Below are positions 39,488-49,438 of a stretch of DNA of 64,000 nt, in pieces; the stretch's first letter is position 1; every line of letters starts with the position of its first letter. Under the pieces are notes generated by a model. The model saw nothing but the letters and a program-made list of their open reading frames with translations, searched no databases and was not told the origin of the DNA. The DNA is from Cupriavidus sp. D39 (lineage in GTDB: Bacteria; Pseudomonadota; Gammaproteobacteria; Burkholderiales; Burkholderiaceae), in contig NZ_JAPNLE010000009.1 of NCBI RefSeq assembly GCF_026627925.1, positions 930,001 through 994,000 on the forward strand, in the 5' to 3' direction. The translations under genes were made by a program, and so were the position numbers.

Positions 39488-39872
39488 TCAACTGGTGTTC
39501 AACAGTGGCTTAGCAAAGGCAGCATAGGCGCTATATCCGGAAATCGCGCCCGAGCTCACCAGCCCAGCCATCGGATGAACGCCGCGTGCGTCGACGGCGA
39601 GCACCGACTGCTGGCCATTGCGGACCCTATCGCTGGAAAGGAACCGCGTTGTCCCGTAGCCGCGCAGGTACGGAACGACTACCCGATAGCCCGCCGACGC
39701 GAGCCGGGGCGCGACATCGGCAAAGCTGTGGATGTCATAAGGCCAGCCATGGAGCAAGATCACCACTGGGCCGCGCCTCGCCCGGAGCCGGAAATGAACA
39801 TGGTGATGCCAGCAATCTTCATAGATGACTGTCTGCTCAGTTTGTTTCCATGGGCGACGCTCATCGTGCCGA
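39488..39872 (-). pseudogene. Alpha/beta hydrolase remnant
   Basis: Reads GPVVILLHGWPYDIHSFADV, APRLASAGYRVVVPYLRGYG and TTRFLSSDRVRNGQQSVLAV, the oxyanion-hole and first half of a haloalkane-dehalogenase-like hydrolase. The nucleophile elbow and the rest are gone: about 125 codons survive of the usual 290, and the tail is unrelated. The upstream frame is also shifted before GPVV. Confidence 0.75.
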
Positions 39873-41180
39873 TCAACGCAAGGTCTTGAAAGCCGCCCTG
39901 AGCTCTTCCGAGAAGAGTTCAGGCTGCTCCCAGGCGGCGAAGTGGCCATCCTTGTTCACTTCGTTGAAGTGAATCAGCTTGTGGTAGCTGCGTTCGGTCC
40001 AGCTCCGGGGCGCCTGGTAGATTTCGCCGGGGAATATCGTCACCGCGGCCGGGATCGATATGTCGACCGCGTTGAAGTTGTTTGCGTTGTTTTCCCAGTA
40101 GAGCTGCGCGGCAGATGTAGACGTATTGGTCAGCCAGTAAAGCGTGATGTCGTCGAGCATCTCATCCTTGGTCAGCGAGCGTTCGGGATCGCCACCGCTG
40201 TAGGTCCAGTCCGCGAATTTGTCGTACATCCAGGCGGCCTGGCCAACCGGTGAATCCGCGAGCGCATACCCCACCGTTTGCGGGCGGGTAACCATCATCG
40301 CGGCGTACCCGCCGCCCCGGGTATAGAGATTGTTGAGCGACTTGTACGCGGCCTTCTCCTTGTCGGAGAGTCCGGCCGGCGGCGGGTCGCCCGCTTGCAA
40401 CGACTTGGCGATGTCCGGCGGCACGGTTGCCGGCATGTTGACGTGAATGCCCAGCAATCCGGGAGGCTTCTGGGCGGCCATCTTGTCGGCGATCACCGAA
40501 CCCCAATCGCCGCCCTGCGCCACATAGTGCTGGTAGCCGAGGCGCCGCATCAATTCCTCCCAGGCACGCGCGATGTGGTCAGGCGTCCATCCCGTGCCCT
40601 TGGGCTTGCCTGAGAATCCGTACCCGGGCATCGAAGGCAGGACCAGGTCGAATGAATCCTCAGCGCGCCCGCCATGGGCAACGGGATCGGTGAGCGGTCC
40701 GATGACTTTCAACTCCTCGAATACCGAACCGGGCCAGCCGTGGGTCATGATCATCGGTAGCGCGTTTGGATTGCGAGAGCGGACCCAGATGAAATGAATA
40801 TCGACCCCATCAATCGTGGTCACATACTGCGGCAACGCATTTAGCCGTGCCTCCGCCTTGCGCCAGTTATAGTCGGTGCCCCAGTAGTGCACCAGGTCCT
40901 TCAGCTTGCTGAACTGGGCGCCCTGTGATCTGTCGCTGACAGTTTCCATGTCAGGCCAGCGGGTTGCCGCAATGCGTTTGCGTAAATCGCTCAGTTGAGC
41001 GTCGGAGAAATGTGCATGGAACGTGCGGATCGTCGCGCCCGCGCTTGACGCCGATGCGGGTGGGTCGTCAGCAGCGAGGACCCGGGTGGTGAGAACGGCC
41101 GCAGCCAGCAGTGCCACACCGAGTGCGGGAGCGATTAACGAATCGAGTGCGAGTCGCCGGTTCGAGGAAAAGGGAAACAT
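39873..41180 (-). CDS. Exported epoxide hydrolase (EHN family)
   Basis: An alpha/beta hydrolase opening epoxides to diols, 435 residues. The ATG at 41180 gives a signal-like N-terminus (PALGVALLAAAVLTTRVLAA) and is preceded by GAGGAG; a longer upstream reading has no such support. The EHN domain (FHAHFSDAQLSDLRKRIAAT RWPD) precedes the catalytic core with HGWPGSVFE (oxyanion hole), GGDWGS (nucleophile Asp) and NKDGHFAAWEQPE (His). Two conserved tyrosines of the lid also appear (LYTRGG, WTYSGGDPE). Transport to the periplasm is unusual but known in this clade. Confidence 0.9.
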   Translation of the reverse strand: MFPFSSNRRLALDSLIAPALGVALLAAAVLTTRVLAADDPPASASSAGATIRTFHAHFSDAQLSDLRKRIAATRWPDMETVSDRSQGAQFSKLKDLVHYWGTDYNWRKAEARLNALPQYVTTIDGVDIHFIWVRSRNPNALPMIMTHGWPGSVFEELKVIGPLTDPVAHGGRAEDSFDLVLPSMPGYGFSGKPKGTGWTPDHIARAWEELMRRLGYQHYVAQGGDWGSVIADKMAAQKPPGLLGIHVNMPATVPPDIAKSLQAGDPPPAGLSDKEKAAYKSLNNLYTRGGGYAAMMVTRPQTVGYALADSPVGQAAWMYDKFADWTYSGGDPERSLTKDEMLDDITLYWLTNTSTSAAQLYWENNANNFNAVDISIPAAVTIFPGEIYQAPRSWTERSYHKLIHFNEVNKDGHFAAWEQPELFSEELRAAFKTLR

Positions 41181-42101
41181 AGTCTGGTGCTCCTCAGTTA
41201 ATGAGCCAAATAAAGGGATAAATCGGATCAGTTGAAGGTCGCAAAAGCTTGCGGCGGGCACCGCGCGTCGGTGTAGCGCCGTCCGTGCTCGAAGATGCTG
41301 AATGACTGGGGAGGCGATCGGCTCCACAAGTGATATCAGTCAGGGACCCGCGTTAAACAACATCAATGAGTTCGTGGATTCAGTGCATTGCAAGGCACCA
41401 CTTGTACGCATACAGGTTGTCTTTCGCGAGGCAAGGTTACGCAAAGCGAGTGCGCAGTTCCATTGTTCGATGGTATTGGCGATACTTTCGTATCGGTGGG
41501 CGCGACGCGGCGCCGGCCGTTGCAGTTCACGCAGGCGGAATTGAAAGCGGTCCTGGATCACAACGCCTAGCTCAATGGACGTGAGCGAGCAGGAGGTCAT
41601 GGCGTCAGTGGTATCGGCCCGCCGAACAGGCAAGCAGGTCGCCGTGGCAGGCGAGCGCGCGAGGAACCAGACGAATTCGCGAACGATGCGCAGCTAGACC
41701 CCCTGTGTCTTCGGGGAAATTGAGCGCATGCACATGTCGTCGATCATGCGCTGGAGTAGCGGACTGACGCTAGCCTGTGAAAAGGCCCTGATCGGGCATC
41801 TGCCATCAGAAAGAATAGAAAGCAGCCTCTCGACAACGCGCGCACATTGGAGCGCCCGGTTGCTCGACATTCGCGATACGCTCCGTCATGAAGAGTGGCT
41901 CGATAGGCCGAACGACAATGCTGCATCCACAACATACGACCTATATCGCTCGCGCTGATGCGTCCTCCGCCGGAAACCAAAGGACAGATGCTACTTCGGC
42001 TGGAAAGCCCGTCCATACGGAGGAATAAGGCATCGGGCGTCGACCGCCCATTGATACCTAAAGTGGTGCAGCCATCGGAGTGTACGGAGCCGTCCCCTCC
42101 C
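41181..42101. other. Gap with only faint remnants
   Basis: No intact gene. A short plus-strand stretch at about 41577-41640 (EQEVMASVVSARRTGKQVA) faintly resembles a LuxR/FixJ helix-turn-helix. It is too short and degraded to annotate. Confidence 0.4.
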
Positions 42102-42794
42102 TCACGCAGCTTCCGGCCGTACTATCCGTGGTGCGCGGCCAAGACGAAGTTTCCGCGCCATGTTTATCAGGTCGGGGAACGAGTGGGCGTTCATCTTTCG
42201 CATGACCTGCCCGCGGTGCGCTTTAACGGTGATTTCGCTGATGCCCAATTCGCTTCCCACTTGCTTGTTCAGCAAGCCGGACACCACCAACACCATGACC
42301 TCGCGCTCGCGTCGACTAAGTGACGCATAGCGGTCCTGAAGCACCCTTATCTCAGCCCCATCGCTCAATGCCGCGCGGCTGCGCTCGATGGCCAACCGGA
42401 TGGCATCGAGCAGGACTTCGTCGTCGAAAGGCTTGGTGAGAAATTCAACCGCCCCGGCTTTCATGGCCCGCACCGTCATCGGCACGTCGCCGTAGCCGGT
42501 GATGAAGATGATCGGCATGTCAGTGCGCTCGGATGCGATGTGGTTCTGCAGTTCAAGGCCGCTGAGGTCGGGTAGACGAACGTCCAACACCAGGCAGTTC
42601 GGAACCATGGCGCGCGGACGCTTGAGAAAGTCCTGCGCGGAGGCGTACGCCTCGGCCGTGAGACCGGCGAAGCGAATCAGCGCCTGCAGCGACTCACGCA
42701 CCGAGACGTCGTCGTCGACGACGAAGACGACCGGCGTGGCGTGCGCCGCCGACGACGATTCCAATTCGCGTTCAACCGCGTTGGCTGGTGTCAT
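42102..42794 (-). CDS. FixJ-type response regulator (receiver plus LuxR HTH)
   Basis: A 230-residue transcription factor. The receiver has VVFVVDDDVSVRESL, the phosphoacceptor Asp in CLVLDVRLPDLSG, IIFITGYGDVPM and the KPF lysine switch. The C-terminal HTH is LSRREREVMVLVVSGLLNKQ VGSELGISEITVKAHRGQVM. GGAG stands 8 bases before the ATG at 42794. It overlaps the preceding receiver gene by 23 bases and is the output of the three-gene kinase operon. Confidence 0.93.
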   Translation of the reverse strand: MTPANAVERELESSSAAHATPVVFVVDDDVSVRESLQALIRFAGLTAEAYASAQDFLKRPRAMVPNCLVLDVRLPDLSGLELQNHIASERTDMPIIFITGYGDVPMTVRAMKAGAVEFLTKPFDDEVLLDAIRLAIERSRAALSDGAEIRVLQDRYASLSRREREVMVLVVSGLLNKQVGSELGISEITVKAHRGQVMRKMNAHSFPDLINMARKLRLGRAPRIVRPEAA

Positions 42795-43203
42795 TGCGAG
42801 CTCCAAACGTAGGTACCCCTGGTGGTATCAGGGAGGCGCCGAGCGCGGCCTGGATCGCCCTCAGCAGGGCGATGTCACTGAATGGTTTGCGCAAGCATTC
42901 GACTGCACCATTTTCAAGCACGCTCGGGCGTAGGACGTCGTCCGCATGCGCGGTGATGAAGACGATCGGAACGGCTTGCCAGTGCTGCTGCAGCTCGTGC
43001 TGCAGGTCGCGGCCGGACATGCCGGGCATGGCGATATCGAGGATCAGACAGTGCGCCTGGCCGATACATCCGGAGGCCAGAAACTCCTCCGCCGACGCAA
43101 ACGCCTGGGCGGCAAAGCCGAATTCGCGCAGCAGGTCGGGCAACGATTCGCGCACCGACTCGTCGTCGTCGACTACCGCGATAAGCGAGCGCTCGACCAT
43201 CAT
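42772..43203 (-). CDS. Single-domain response regulator
   Basis: A 143-residue receiver with no output domain: LIAVVDDDESVRESLPDLLR, phosphoacceptor in CLILDIAMPGMSG, IVFITAHADD and RKPFSD. It may act as a phosphate sink or relay for the kinase directly upstream (7-base gap) or compete with the FixJ-type regulator downstream. Confidence 0.92.
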   Translation of the reverse strand: MMVERSLIAVVDDDESVRESLPDLLREFGFAAQAFASAEEFLASGCIGQAHCLILDIAMPGMSGRDLQHELQQHWQAVPIVFITAHADDVLRPSVLENGAVECLRKPFSDIALLRAIQAALGASLIPPGVPTFGARNDTSQRG

Positions 43204-43210
43204 CGGTTCC

Positions 43211-45994
43211 TCACGCCGGTTCCGTGTCCGCGCCTGCGGACTGGCACCTGGCACCAAGACGGTTGCCGTCCGCCATGCGGCCCGCACGGCACGGAACGGA
43301 GAATGTAAACGTGGCACCAAAGCGCTCGTTCGAGGTAGCCCACAGTCGGCCGCCATGGCGCTCGATGATGGAGCGACTCACAGACAGGCCGATGCCCATG
43401 CCTTCCCTCTTGGTCGTGTAGAACGCGTCGAAGAGCTCATCCGCACGCTCCGGTTCGAACCCTACCCCTGAATCGCTCACGGCGAGTCGCACACAGTCGC
43501 CATCGTCCCGTTCAATCTCGACCAGTATCTGCCGCGGACGGTCGTCCACGCCCTGCATCGCCTCTATCGCGTTGAGAAACAGATTCAGCACCACCTGCTG
43601 GAGCTGGACCTTGTCGCCTGTGATCGGCGGTAGGTTGTCGGCCGTTTTCAACCGCAGCACAATCCGTTTCCTGCGGATGTCGCTGCGCATCAGCTCAATG
43701 ACCTCACATGCGGCTTCGCCCAGATCTACCGCATCGGTCATGACGACCTCCTTCCTGAACATTGCGCGCAGACGTGTCACCACCTCCGAAGCGCGTTGCC
43801 CGTCGCGGATCGTGCGTCGCACGGTCTCGAGGGCGCCGTCGACATTGGGCGGCTCGGCGCTCAGCATGCGCAGACCGGTGCGAGCGTTGGTCATGATGCC
43901 GGTCAGCGGCTGGATGATCTCGTGCGCGATCGAGGCCGTCAGCGCACCCAGGCCGTCGACCCGGCTCACATGAGCCATTTCTGCACGCAGGCCGTAGAGT
44001 GCTTCTTCGGACTGCCGGCGATCGGTCACATCTTGCACGGCGCCGATGTAGTCCAGCTGGCCCAGCGCATCACGCGTGGCGTGAGCCTGCATGCGCACGT
44101 ACTTGACCGAGCCGTCGGGCAACAGCAGACGATGATCGGACTCCAGATTCCTGCCATCTTGTGCCTGCTCGAGCGTGTTATGCACGATATGAAGATCGCC
44201 AGGGTGGACTCGCGCAGTGACCATGTCCATTGTTATCCGCGCCCCCGGCTCGATCCCGTAGATGCGATAGAGCTGCTCCGACCAGGTGATCGAACCGCTT
44301 GCCGGGCACCAGAAAAAGCTTCCGCTTAAACTGAGCTTCTCCACTTTGGCCATCAGCGCCTCGCTTTTCCGCAACTGCTCGTCCGCCCGCTTGCGCGCCG
44401 TGATGTCGCGCGTCACGCCCAACTGCACGATCGATCCGTCGCTGCTGTGCAACGGCGCGGCATGGGTTTCCATGTGTCGGCGTTCGCCGTGCAGGGTGAT
44501 GATGTCGAATTCCAGGAAGCCCGTCTTGCCCGAGCAGATGTCCTGATTGAATTCGATATACCGTTCGCGATGCTCGGGAGCCACGAAATCATAGAAGCAT
44601 TTCCCGACGAGCGCTTCCCGGCCCGGTGCCCCCGATATGCCAATTCCAGCCGAATTGACGCGCAGCAGCGTACCGTCGTGCGCGATGACCTTCACGCACT
44701 CGGGCGTGGTCTCCACGATCGCTCGGAAGCTTTCCTCGCTTCTCTTCAGTGCCAAGTCGCTCTGTGCGCGTTCGATGGCGATGCTCGCGATGTGCGTGAA
44801 TTGGGCGATCAGATCGCGCTGGGAAGGCGTGGGGCTTCCGGGTGCCGACGAATAGAGGGTGAAACTGCCCAGGGCTTCGTGGGTACGCGACAAGATCGGC
44901 GTGGCCCAGCATGACCGCCAGCCCCGAGCGACGTTCCGCTCCCGCCACTCCTGCGTCCAGCGGGTCTCCGACGCAATATCCGGCACGATCACCTGTGTCT
45001 TGATGGACACAGCTAGTCCATAAGGTCCCGACTCGTTGCTGACGGGGATTTCACTCCCATCATCGTCGCCCGGCATCAGCCTTGGCGCGCCAACCCGCTG
45101 AAACGTCATGCTGTCAGCATCGATCAACGAGATGCCGCATCTGCATCCGCTCGCGGCGTCTTCGGCCAGTCGGCACAAGTCATCCAGGACCGAGAGCAAA
45201 GGCAGCCCCAAGGCGACCATTTCGAGCAGCCGCTTCCCGCCCGCAAGTAGCGCCTCGGCGCGCTTGTGGTTGTCGATATCAGTCTGCAGGAAATGCCAGA
45301 GAACGATTCGGCCCTCGTCGTCCTGCAATGGGAAACCTTGCACTCGAGACCATCGGTAGACGCCGTCGGCACGACGATGGCGGGACTCGAAGTCATACGG
45401 CTCGCCAGCGCTGATCGACGCATAGAACCGGGCAACAACCGCTTCCAGGTCATCCGGATGGGTCAGGCCATTGGTCTCCCACTCCTGTAGTTCCTCGAGA
45501 GTCACGCCTGCGTAATCGAGCGTATAGCGATTGGCATGAAGAACCCCACCTTCCGGCGCAAAGAGGATGACTGGCGTAGGTAAGCTATCCACGATCAGGC
45601 GAAAGCACCGCTCATTCGCGCGCAGCGCGGCTTCGGCCCGCTTGCGGTCCTCGATATCCGTGTTGATTCCGCACCACTTCACGACCTCGCCGGCAGCGTC
45701 AGTCATCGGGCTGGCGCGGACAAGGAACCAACGATACTCCCCATCGGCGCGTCGCATTCGCGCTTCCGCTTCACTCGGCTTGTTGGAAACCACGGTGGTG
45801 CGCCAGCATTCAAGCAGCGCGGGCCGGTCGTCGGGGTGGACCACCGACTGCCAGCCCTCGCCGGCCGCTTCTTCCACGGAAAGCCCGGTATATTCGCACC
45901 AGCGTCGATTGACGTACTCAGCGCGACCGTCAGGGAATGCGGTCCATACCAACCCCGGTAGCGCATCCACGGTTCGAGTGAGGTCATTCACCAT
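43211..45994 (-). CDS. Multi-PAS/GAF sensor histidine kinase
   Basis: A 927-residue soluble kinase without membrane helices. PAS at about 1-120 and 130-245, GAF at about 270-410, PAS at about 420-540 and 545-660, then HisKA and HATPase_c. The phosphorylated His is in GALTASIAHEIIQPLTGIMT; the ATP lid shows NLFLNAIEAMQ, SDSGVGFEPE and GMGIGLSVSRSIIERHGG. The layout is that of FixL-like cytoplasmic kinases that sense redox or small molecules. No heme-binding His is evident, so the signal is unknown. It starts the operon with two response regulators. The start at 45994 (MVNDLTRTVDALPGLVW) fits the first PAS. Confidence 0.93.
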   Translation of the reverse strand: MVNDLTRTVDALPGLVWTAFPDGRAEYVNRRWCEYTGLSVEEAAGEGWQSVVHPDDRPALLECWRTTVVSNKPSEAEARMRRADGEYRWFLVRASPMTDAAGEVVKWCGINTDIEDRKRAEAALRANERCFRLIVDSLPTPVILFAPEGGVLHANRYTLDYAGVTLEELQEWETNGLTHPDDLEAVVARFYASISAGEPYDFESRHRRADGVYRWSRVQGFPLQDDEGRIVLWHFLQTDIDNHKRAEALLAGGKRLLEMVALGLPLLSVLDDLCRLAEDAASGCRCGISLIDADSMTFQRVGAPRLMPGDDDGSEIPVSNESGPYGLAVSIKTQVIVPDIASETRWTQEWRERNVARGWRSCWATPILSRTHEALGSFTLYSSAPGSPTPSQRDLIAQFTHIASIAIERAQSDLALKRSEESFRAIVETTPECVKVIAHDGTLLRVNSAGIGISGAPGREALVGKCFYDFVAPEHRERYIEFNQDICSGKTGFLEFDIITLHGERRHMETHAAPLHSSDGSIVQLGVTRDITARKRADEQLRKSEALMAKVEKLSLSGSFFWCPASGSITWSEQLYRIYGIEPGARITMDMVTARVHPGDLHIVHNTLEQAQDGRNLESDHRLLLPDGSVKYVRMQAHATRDALGQLDYIGAVQDVTDRRQSEEALYGLRAEMAHVSRVDGLGALTASIAHEIIQPLTGIMTNARTGLRMLSAEPPNVDGALETVRRTIRDGQRASEVVTRLRAMFRKEVVMTDAVDLGEAACEVIELMRSDIRRKRIVLRLKTADNLPPITGDKVQLQQVVLNLFLNAIEAMQGVDDRPRQILVEIERDDGDCVRLAVSDSGVGFEPERADELFDAFYTTKREGMGIGLSVSRSIIERHGGRLWATSNERFGATFTFSVPCRAGRMADGNRLGARCQSAGADTEPA

Positions 45995-46119
45995 TTGGTC
46001 CTTTCCTGCCGGCGCTCTACCAGCGCGAGTTGTTCGACTTTCTGCCCGCGCTCGAGCGGTCGCGCGTATGCATGTCAGTACGTGCAACTGCTATGCGGCG
46101 CCGGCAGCGCACGTCGGCT

Positions 46120-47186
46120 TCAGACAGCTTCGTCGAGCAACGGATAGTCGTTGTAGCCGGTGTCGTCGTCCGCGTAGATCGTTTCCGGATTGACCGCATT
46201 GAGCGGCGCACCGCGTCGAAAGCGCTCCACCAGGTCAGGATTGGCGATAAAAGGACGCCCAAACGCCGCCGCGTCCGCCTCGCCGCGTTCGATGGCCAGC
46301 TCCGCGCTCTCCCTCGTCAGCCCTTCGTTGAGGATGTAGGCCCCTTTGAAGATACGCCGCACGTCACGACCGATGCGATCGTCGCCGCGATCCAGCGCCT
46401 CGCGCGCAAAAATAAAAGCGATGTTGCGCGCGTTGAGTTGCTCGGCGACATACGTGAACAGCGCGCGCGGATTCGAATCGCGCATCGAGTATGAACTCGA
46501 CATCAGGTTCAGATGCACGCCAATGCGGCCCGCCGGCCAAACCGTGAGCAACGCGTCGACTGCCTCCAGCAGGAAGCGCGCGCGATTCTCGATCGAACCG
46601 CCATAACGGTCGATCCGCTGGTTGGATCCGTCGTGCAGAAACTGATCAAACAAGTAGCCATTTGCCGCGTGAAGCTCGACGCCATCAAAACCAGCGCGTT
46701 TTGCGTTTGCGGCGCCGACCCGGAAATCCTCGACGATGCCAGGAAGCTCTTCGGTCTCCAGCGCACGCGGTACGGTGTACGGGCGCTGAGGCCGCACACG
46801 CGTGACATGGCCTGCCGGCGCAATGGCGCTGGGGGCGACCGGAAGTTGGCCGCCGTGGTAGACCGGATCGGAAACTCTCCCGACGTGCCACAACTGGGAG
46901 ACGATCAGGCCGCCCGCGTCGTGTACCGCGGAAGTCACCTCTTTCCAGCCGGCGATCTGCTTCTCGGTCCAGATGCCCGGCGTGTTGGGATAGCCAACGC
47001 CCTGAGGCGTGACCGAAGTGGCTTCGGTAATGACGAGTCCTGCGCTCGCGCGCAGCACGTAGTGCCGCGCGTTGAGGGGCCCGGACTGCGCTCAGAGAAC
47101 GCGCGCATGCGCGTGAGCGGTGCCATGACAATGCGGTTCGGCAGCTTCAGCGCGCCGATCTGGATAGGATCGAAGAGTGTGGACAT
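46120..47186 (-). pseudogene. Old Yellow Enzyme-type alkene reductase, frameshifted
   Basis: An FMN enzyme reducing activated C=C bonds with NAD(P)H. It starts STLFDPIQIGALKLPNRIVM APLTRMRA and continues ASAGLVITEATSVTPQGVGY, QLWHVGRVSDP, FDGVELHAANGYLFDQFLHD (active-site His-Asn) and RYGGSIENR. A run of four C (47076-47079) lacks one base; restoring it gives SPGPLNARHYVLRASAG and a 355-residue frame. It is divergent from an Rrf2 gene, and a perfect TGTAAC-N7-GTTACA repeat lies about 105 bases before the start, so it is probably the regulated target of that protein. Confidence 0.85.
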
Positions 47187-47291
47187 CTGCAGGCTTCTCG
47201 TTTCGGTATTGAAGATGAAAGGAACGGCCGCACCGTTTCCGCTGACTATGGAGCGTCGTAAAGCCTACGTGCATTGCCGCAGCACCTACGA

Positions 47292-47310
47292 TGTAACCAT
47301 TGTTGTTACA
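47292..47310. promoter_or_regulatory. Rrf2 operator candidate on the alkene reductase side
   Basis: TGTAAC-CATTGTT-GTTACA is a perfect 6-bp inverted repeat with a 7-bp spacer. A near-identical site precedes the rrf2 gene. Confidence 0.6.
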
Positions 47311-47506
47311 CCATAAATCATTCGTGCCATCAGCACAAGTCTCTCGTCATGAACGTTCGACGTCGACGAGACGAGAATGGTATGAGCGGAGCGGATTTGG
47401 CACGTCAATGGGACCCAGGCGTGTAGCCTGAAATCGCCCGTCTTGCGAGGCTGCGAACGCGCGAGGTCACCGGATTCATCAAGCCCGTCAGGTTGACAAC
47501 CCATAC

Positions 47507-47525
47507 TGTAATGAATATTGTTACA
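47507..47525. promoter_or_regulatory. Rrf2 operator candidate on the regulator side
   Basis: TGTAAT-GAATATT-GTTACA lies 27 bases before the rrf2 ATG, a position suited to autorepression. One base differs from the other site. Confidence 0.6.
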
Positions 47526-47551
47526 ACTAAACTCACTAGTAGAGGCTTTCC

Positions 47552-48001
47552 ATGAGCGCCAACAGCCGCTTGACCGTGGCGACCCATATCCTTGCGTGGA
47601 TGGCGCTCGTCACGCGGGAAAATCCTGAGCCAGTCACGTCCGACAGGATCGCTGCGAGCGTCAACACCAATCCGGTGGTGATTCGTCGTACCCTCGGGTT
47701 GCTTGCAAAAGGCGGCCTTGTCGAAAGTTATCGCGGCGTCAACGCGGGATGGCGTCTGACCAGGAGTGCGGACGCCATCAGCCTGCTGGACGTCTTTGAT
47801 GCACTTGAAGAGGGTGCGCACTTTGCGCTGCACCCTTCGAAGCCCAGCCAGGCGTGCCCCATCGGGCGAGGCATCGGATCGACGCTGAGCCACGTCTATG
47901 AGTCGATCGACGATGGCGTTCGAAAGACGCTTGCCGCCACGACGATCGAAGCGGTACTTGCAGACACCCTTGCATCGAGATCGTCGAAAAAACGCGGCTG
48001 A
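47552..48001 (+). CDS. Rrf2-family regulator (YwnA-like)
   Basis: A 149-residue winged-helix repressor. MSANSRLTVATHILAWMALV is the usual N-terminus; the recognition helix lies in SDRIAASVNTNPVVIRRTLG and the wing in LVESYRGVNAGWRLTRS. The region that binds an iron-sulfur cluster in NsrR/IscR has only one cysteine (SQACPIG), as in YwnA/CymR-like members, so a thiol or electrophile signal is more likely than a cluster. It is divergent from the alkene reductase, with two matching operators between them. Confidence 0.9.
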   Translation: MSANSRLTVATHILAWMALVTRENPEPVTSDRIAASVNTNPVVIRRTLGLLAKGGLVESYRGVNAGWRLTRSADAISLLDVFDALEEGAHFALHPSKPSQACPIGRGIGSTLSHVYESIDDGVRKTLAATTIEAVLADTLASRSSKKRG

Positions 48002-48500
48002 ATCCGGGTCGGTTGCATCGGGGACATCGGTCCAAAAAGGTGATCGAATGAATCGTCGCTAAAGAAGCAATGGTGCGGGTTGTCGTCCAATCGAGCCAGC
48101 CGTCACCAGATCAAGCTGAGCCGGGCGACCGCGATACACTGCCGTTTGTCCGACGAGGCACCACTGCGCAGGTCTTTTCCACGGAAGAGCCAAGCCGAGG
48201 CCCGGGCGCCATCGTAAAGCCGATAGCCAGTACATTCAAATAATTGTCATGGATACGATCGGCGTCGCCCTGATGCTCGACGAGAATGCGTGACTGGAAC
48301 TGGTGTTCATCGGATTCACGACGCGCACGGTCGGCGGCAGCGCGCTGAGCGTCCGCTGAGGGACGCCGAGCGGCCGTCCAAGCCGAGGTTGGCGACCGCC
48401 TCCTCCGTCCGGAGACAGGCAGAATGCCGACGCAGGGCGAGCCGATGGGCTGCGCCAACGGGATCATGATGACCTCGCCCTACCTCGGCGATCCGCGCGA
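48002..48500. other. Gap without a recognisable gene
   Basis: Between rrf2 and the end of the anthranilate-catechol operon. Nothing recognisable on either strand; no convincing terminator was identified. Confidence 0.4.
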
Positions 48501-49417
48501 TCAGAGCGCTGCCGTATCGTATCGGCTCGCGGCAATCATTTCGTCTTCGCGCAGCGCGTCCTGGAGCACAAAGTCGAAACGCACGTGCGTGAACCGGCCA
48601 GTTACCCCTAGCGACGCAAACTCCGTCGAGCTTTCCACCTTCGTGAGCGCCACCACCAGGCCGTCGCGGGTGGCGAAGGCGAAGTCGTCATCCAGGAAGG
48701 TGTCTCCCGGGATGTTGACCTGCGTGGTCAGCGCGCGCTTGCCGCCACCCGAGACCAGGAAGTGAATGTGGGCCGGCCGGTTGCCGTGCCGCCCAAGCAG
48801 GTCGAACAACTCGGAAACCGGGCTGCCCGGCGGAATCGCGTAGCCAGGCGGCAGGAAGCTGCGGAAGCGATAATTGCCCTCGGCGTCGGTCTCGATCCGG
48901 CGGCGCAGGTTGTAGGCGGGCTGGTCAGGATCGAAATGCGAGTACCGTCCGAGTTCGTTGCAGTGCCACACGTCGACACTGGCGTGCGGCACTGGCTTGC
49001 CATCGAGGCCCAGCACGCGGCCTTCCATTACCAGCACTTCGCCTTTTCCTTCATTGCCTTCATCCAGGAGGACCTCGCGCATGGCCAGCGGCGCGCCGGC
49101 CACGTACAGCGGCCCTTCGATGGCGCGCGGCGTGCCCTTCTCACGCGCTTCGGCCTGGTCTGCCTCTTCTGCCAGGATATCCAGCAACCGGTCGAAGCCC
49201 AGGCCCGCGGTGATCAGGCCGACCATATTGGCTTCGCCCAGGCGGTTCAGCCATTTCATGGCCGACCAGAATTCCTTGGGGTGACCTTGAATTCCTCGAT
49301 GGTATGGAACAGATCGGTGACGATGCGTGCGGTGACGGCGCGAACGCGGTCGTCGCCAGCGCTGACCTGGCTGCCATTGACCAGCGCCAGGAGTTGGGAG
49401 GTGGTGTACTCGGCCAT
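48501..49417 (-). pseudogene. catA: Catechol 1,2-dioxygenase, frameshifted
   Basis: An intradiol Fe(III) enzyme cleaving catechol to cis,cis-muconate. The N-terminal helical linker (MAEYTTSQLLALVNGSQVSA) lies in one frame; after a C run (49278-49281) short by one base the rest continues in another: KEFWSAMKWLNRLGEANMVG, EGPLYVAGAPL, then the iron ligands in GRYSHFDP, GNYRFRS and RPAHIHF. Restoring one base gives 305 residues, the family length. Last gene of the anthranilate operon, where it would convert the catechol made by AndA. Confidence 0.88.
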
Positions 49418-49438
49418 GATGCATGGTCTCCTTAGATT

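Noticed and set aside
41577..41640. Faint LuxR/FixJ helix-turn-helix stretch
   Set aside because: Short and degraded; could be chance similarity to the real regulator just downstream.
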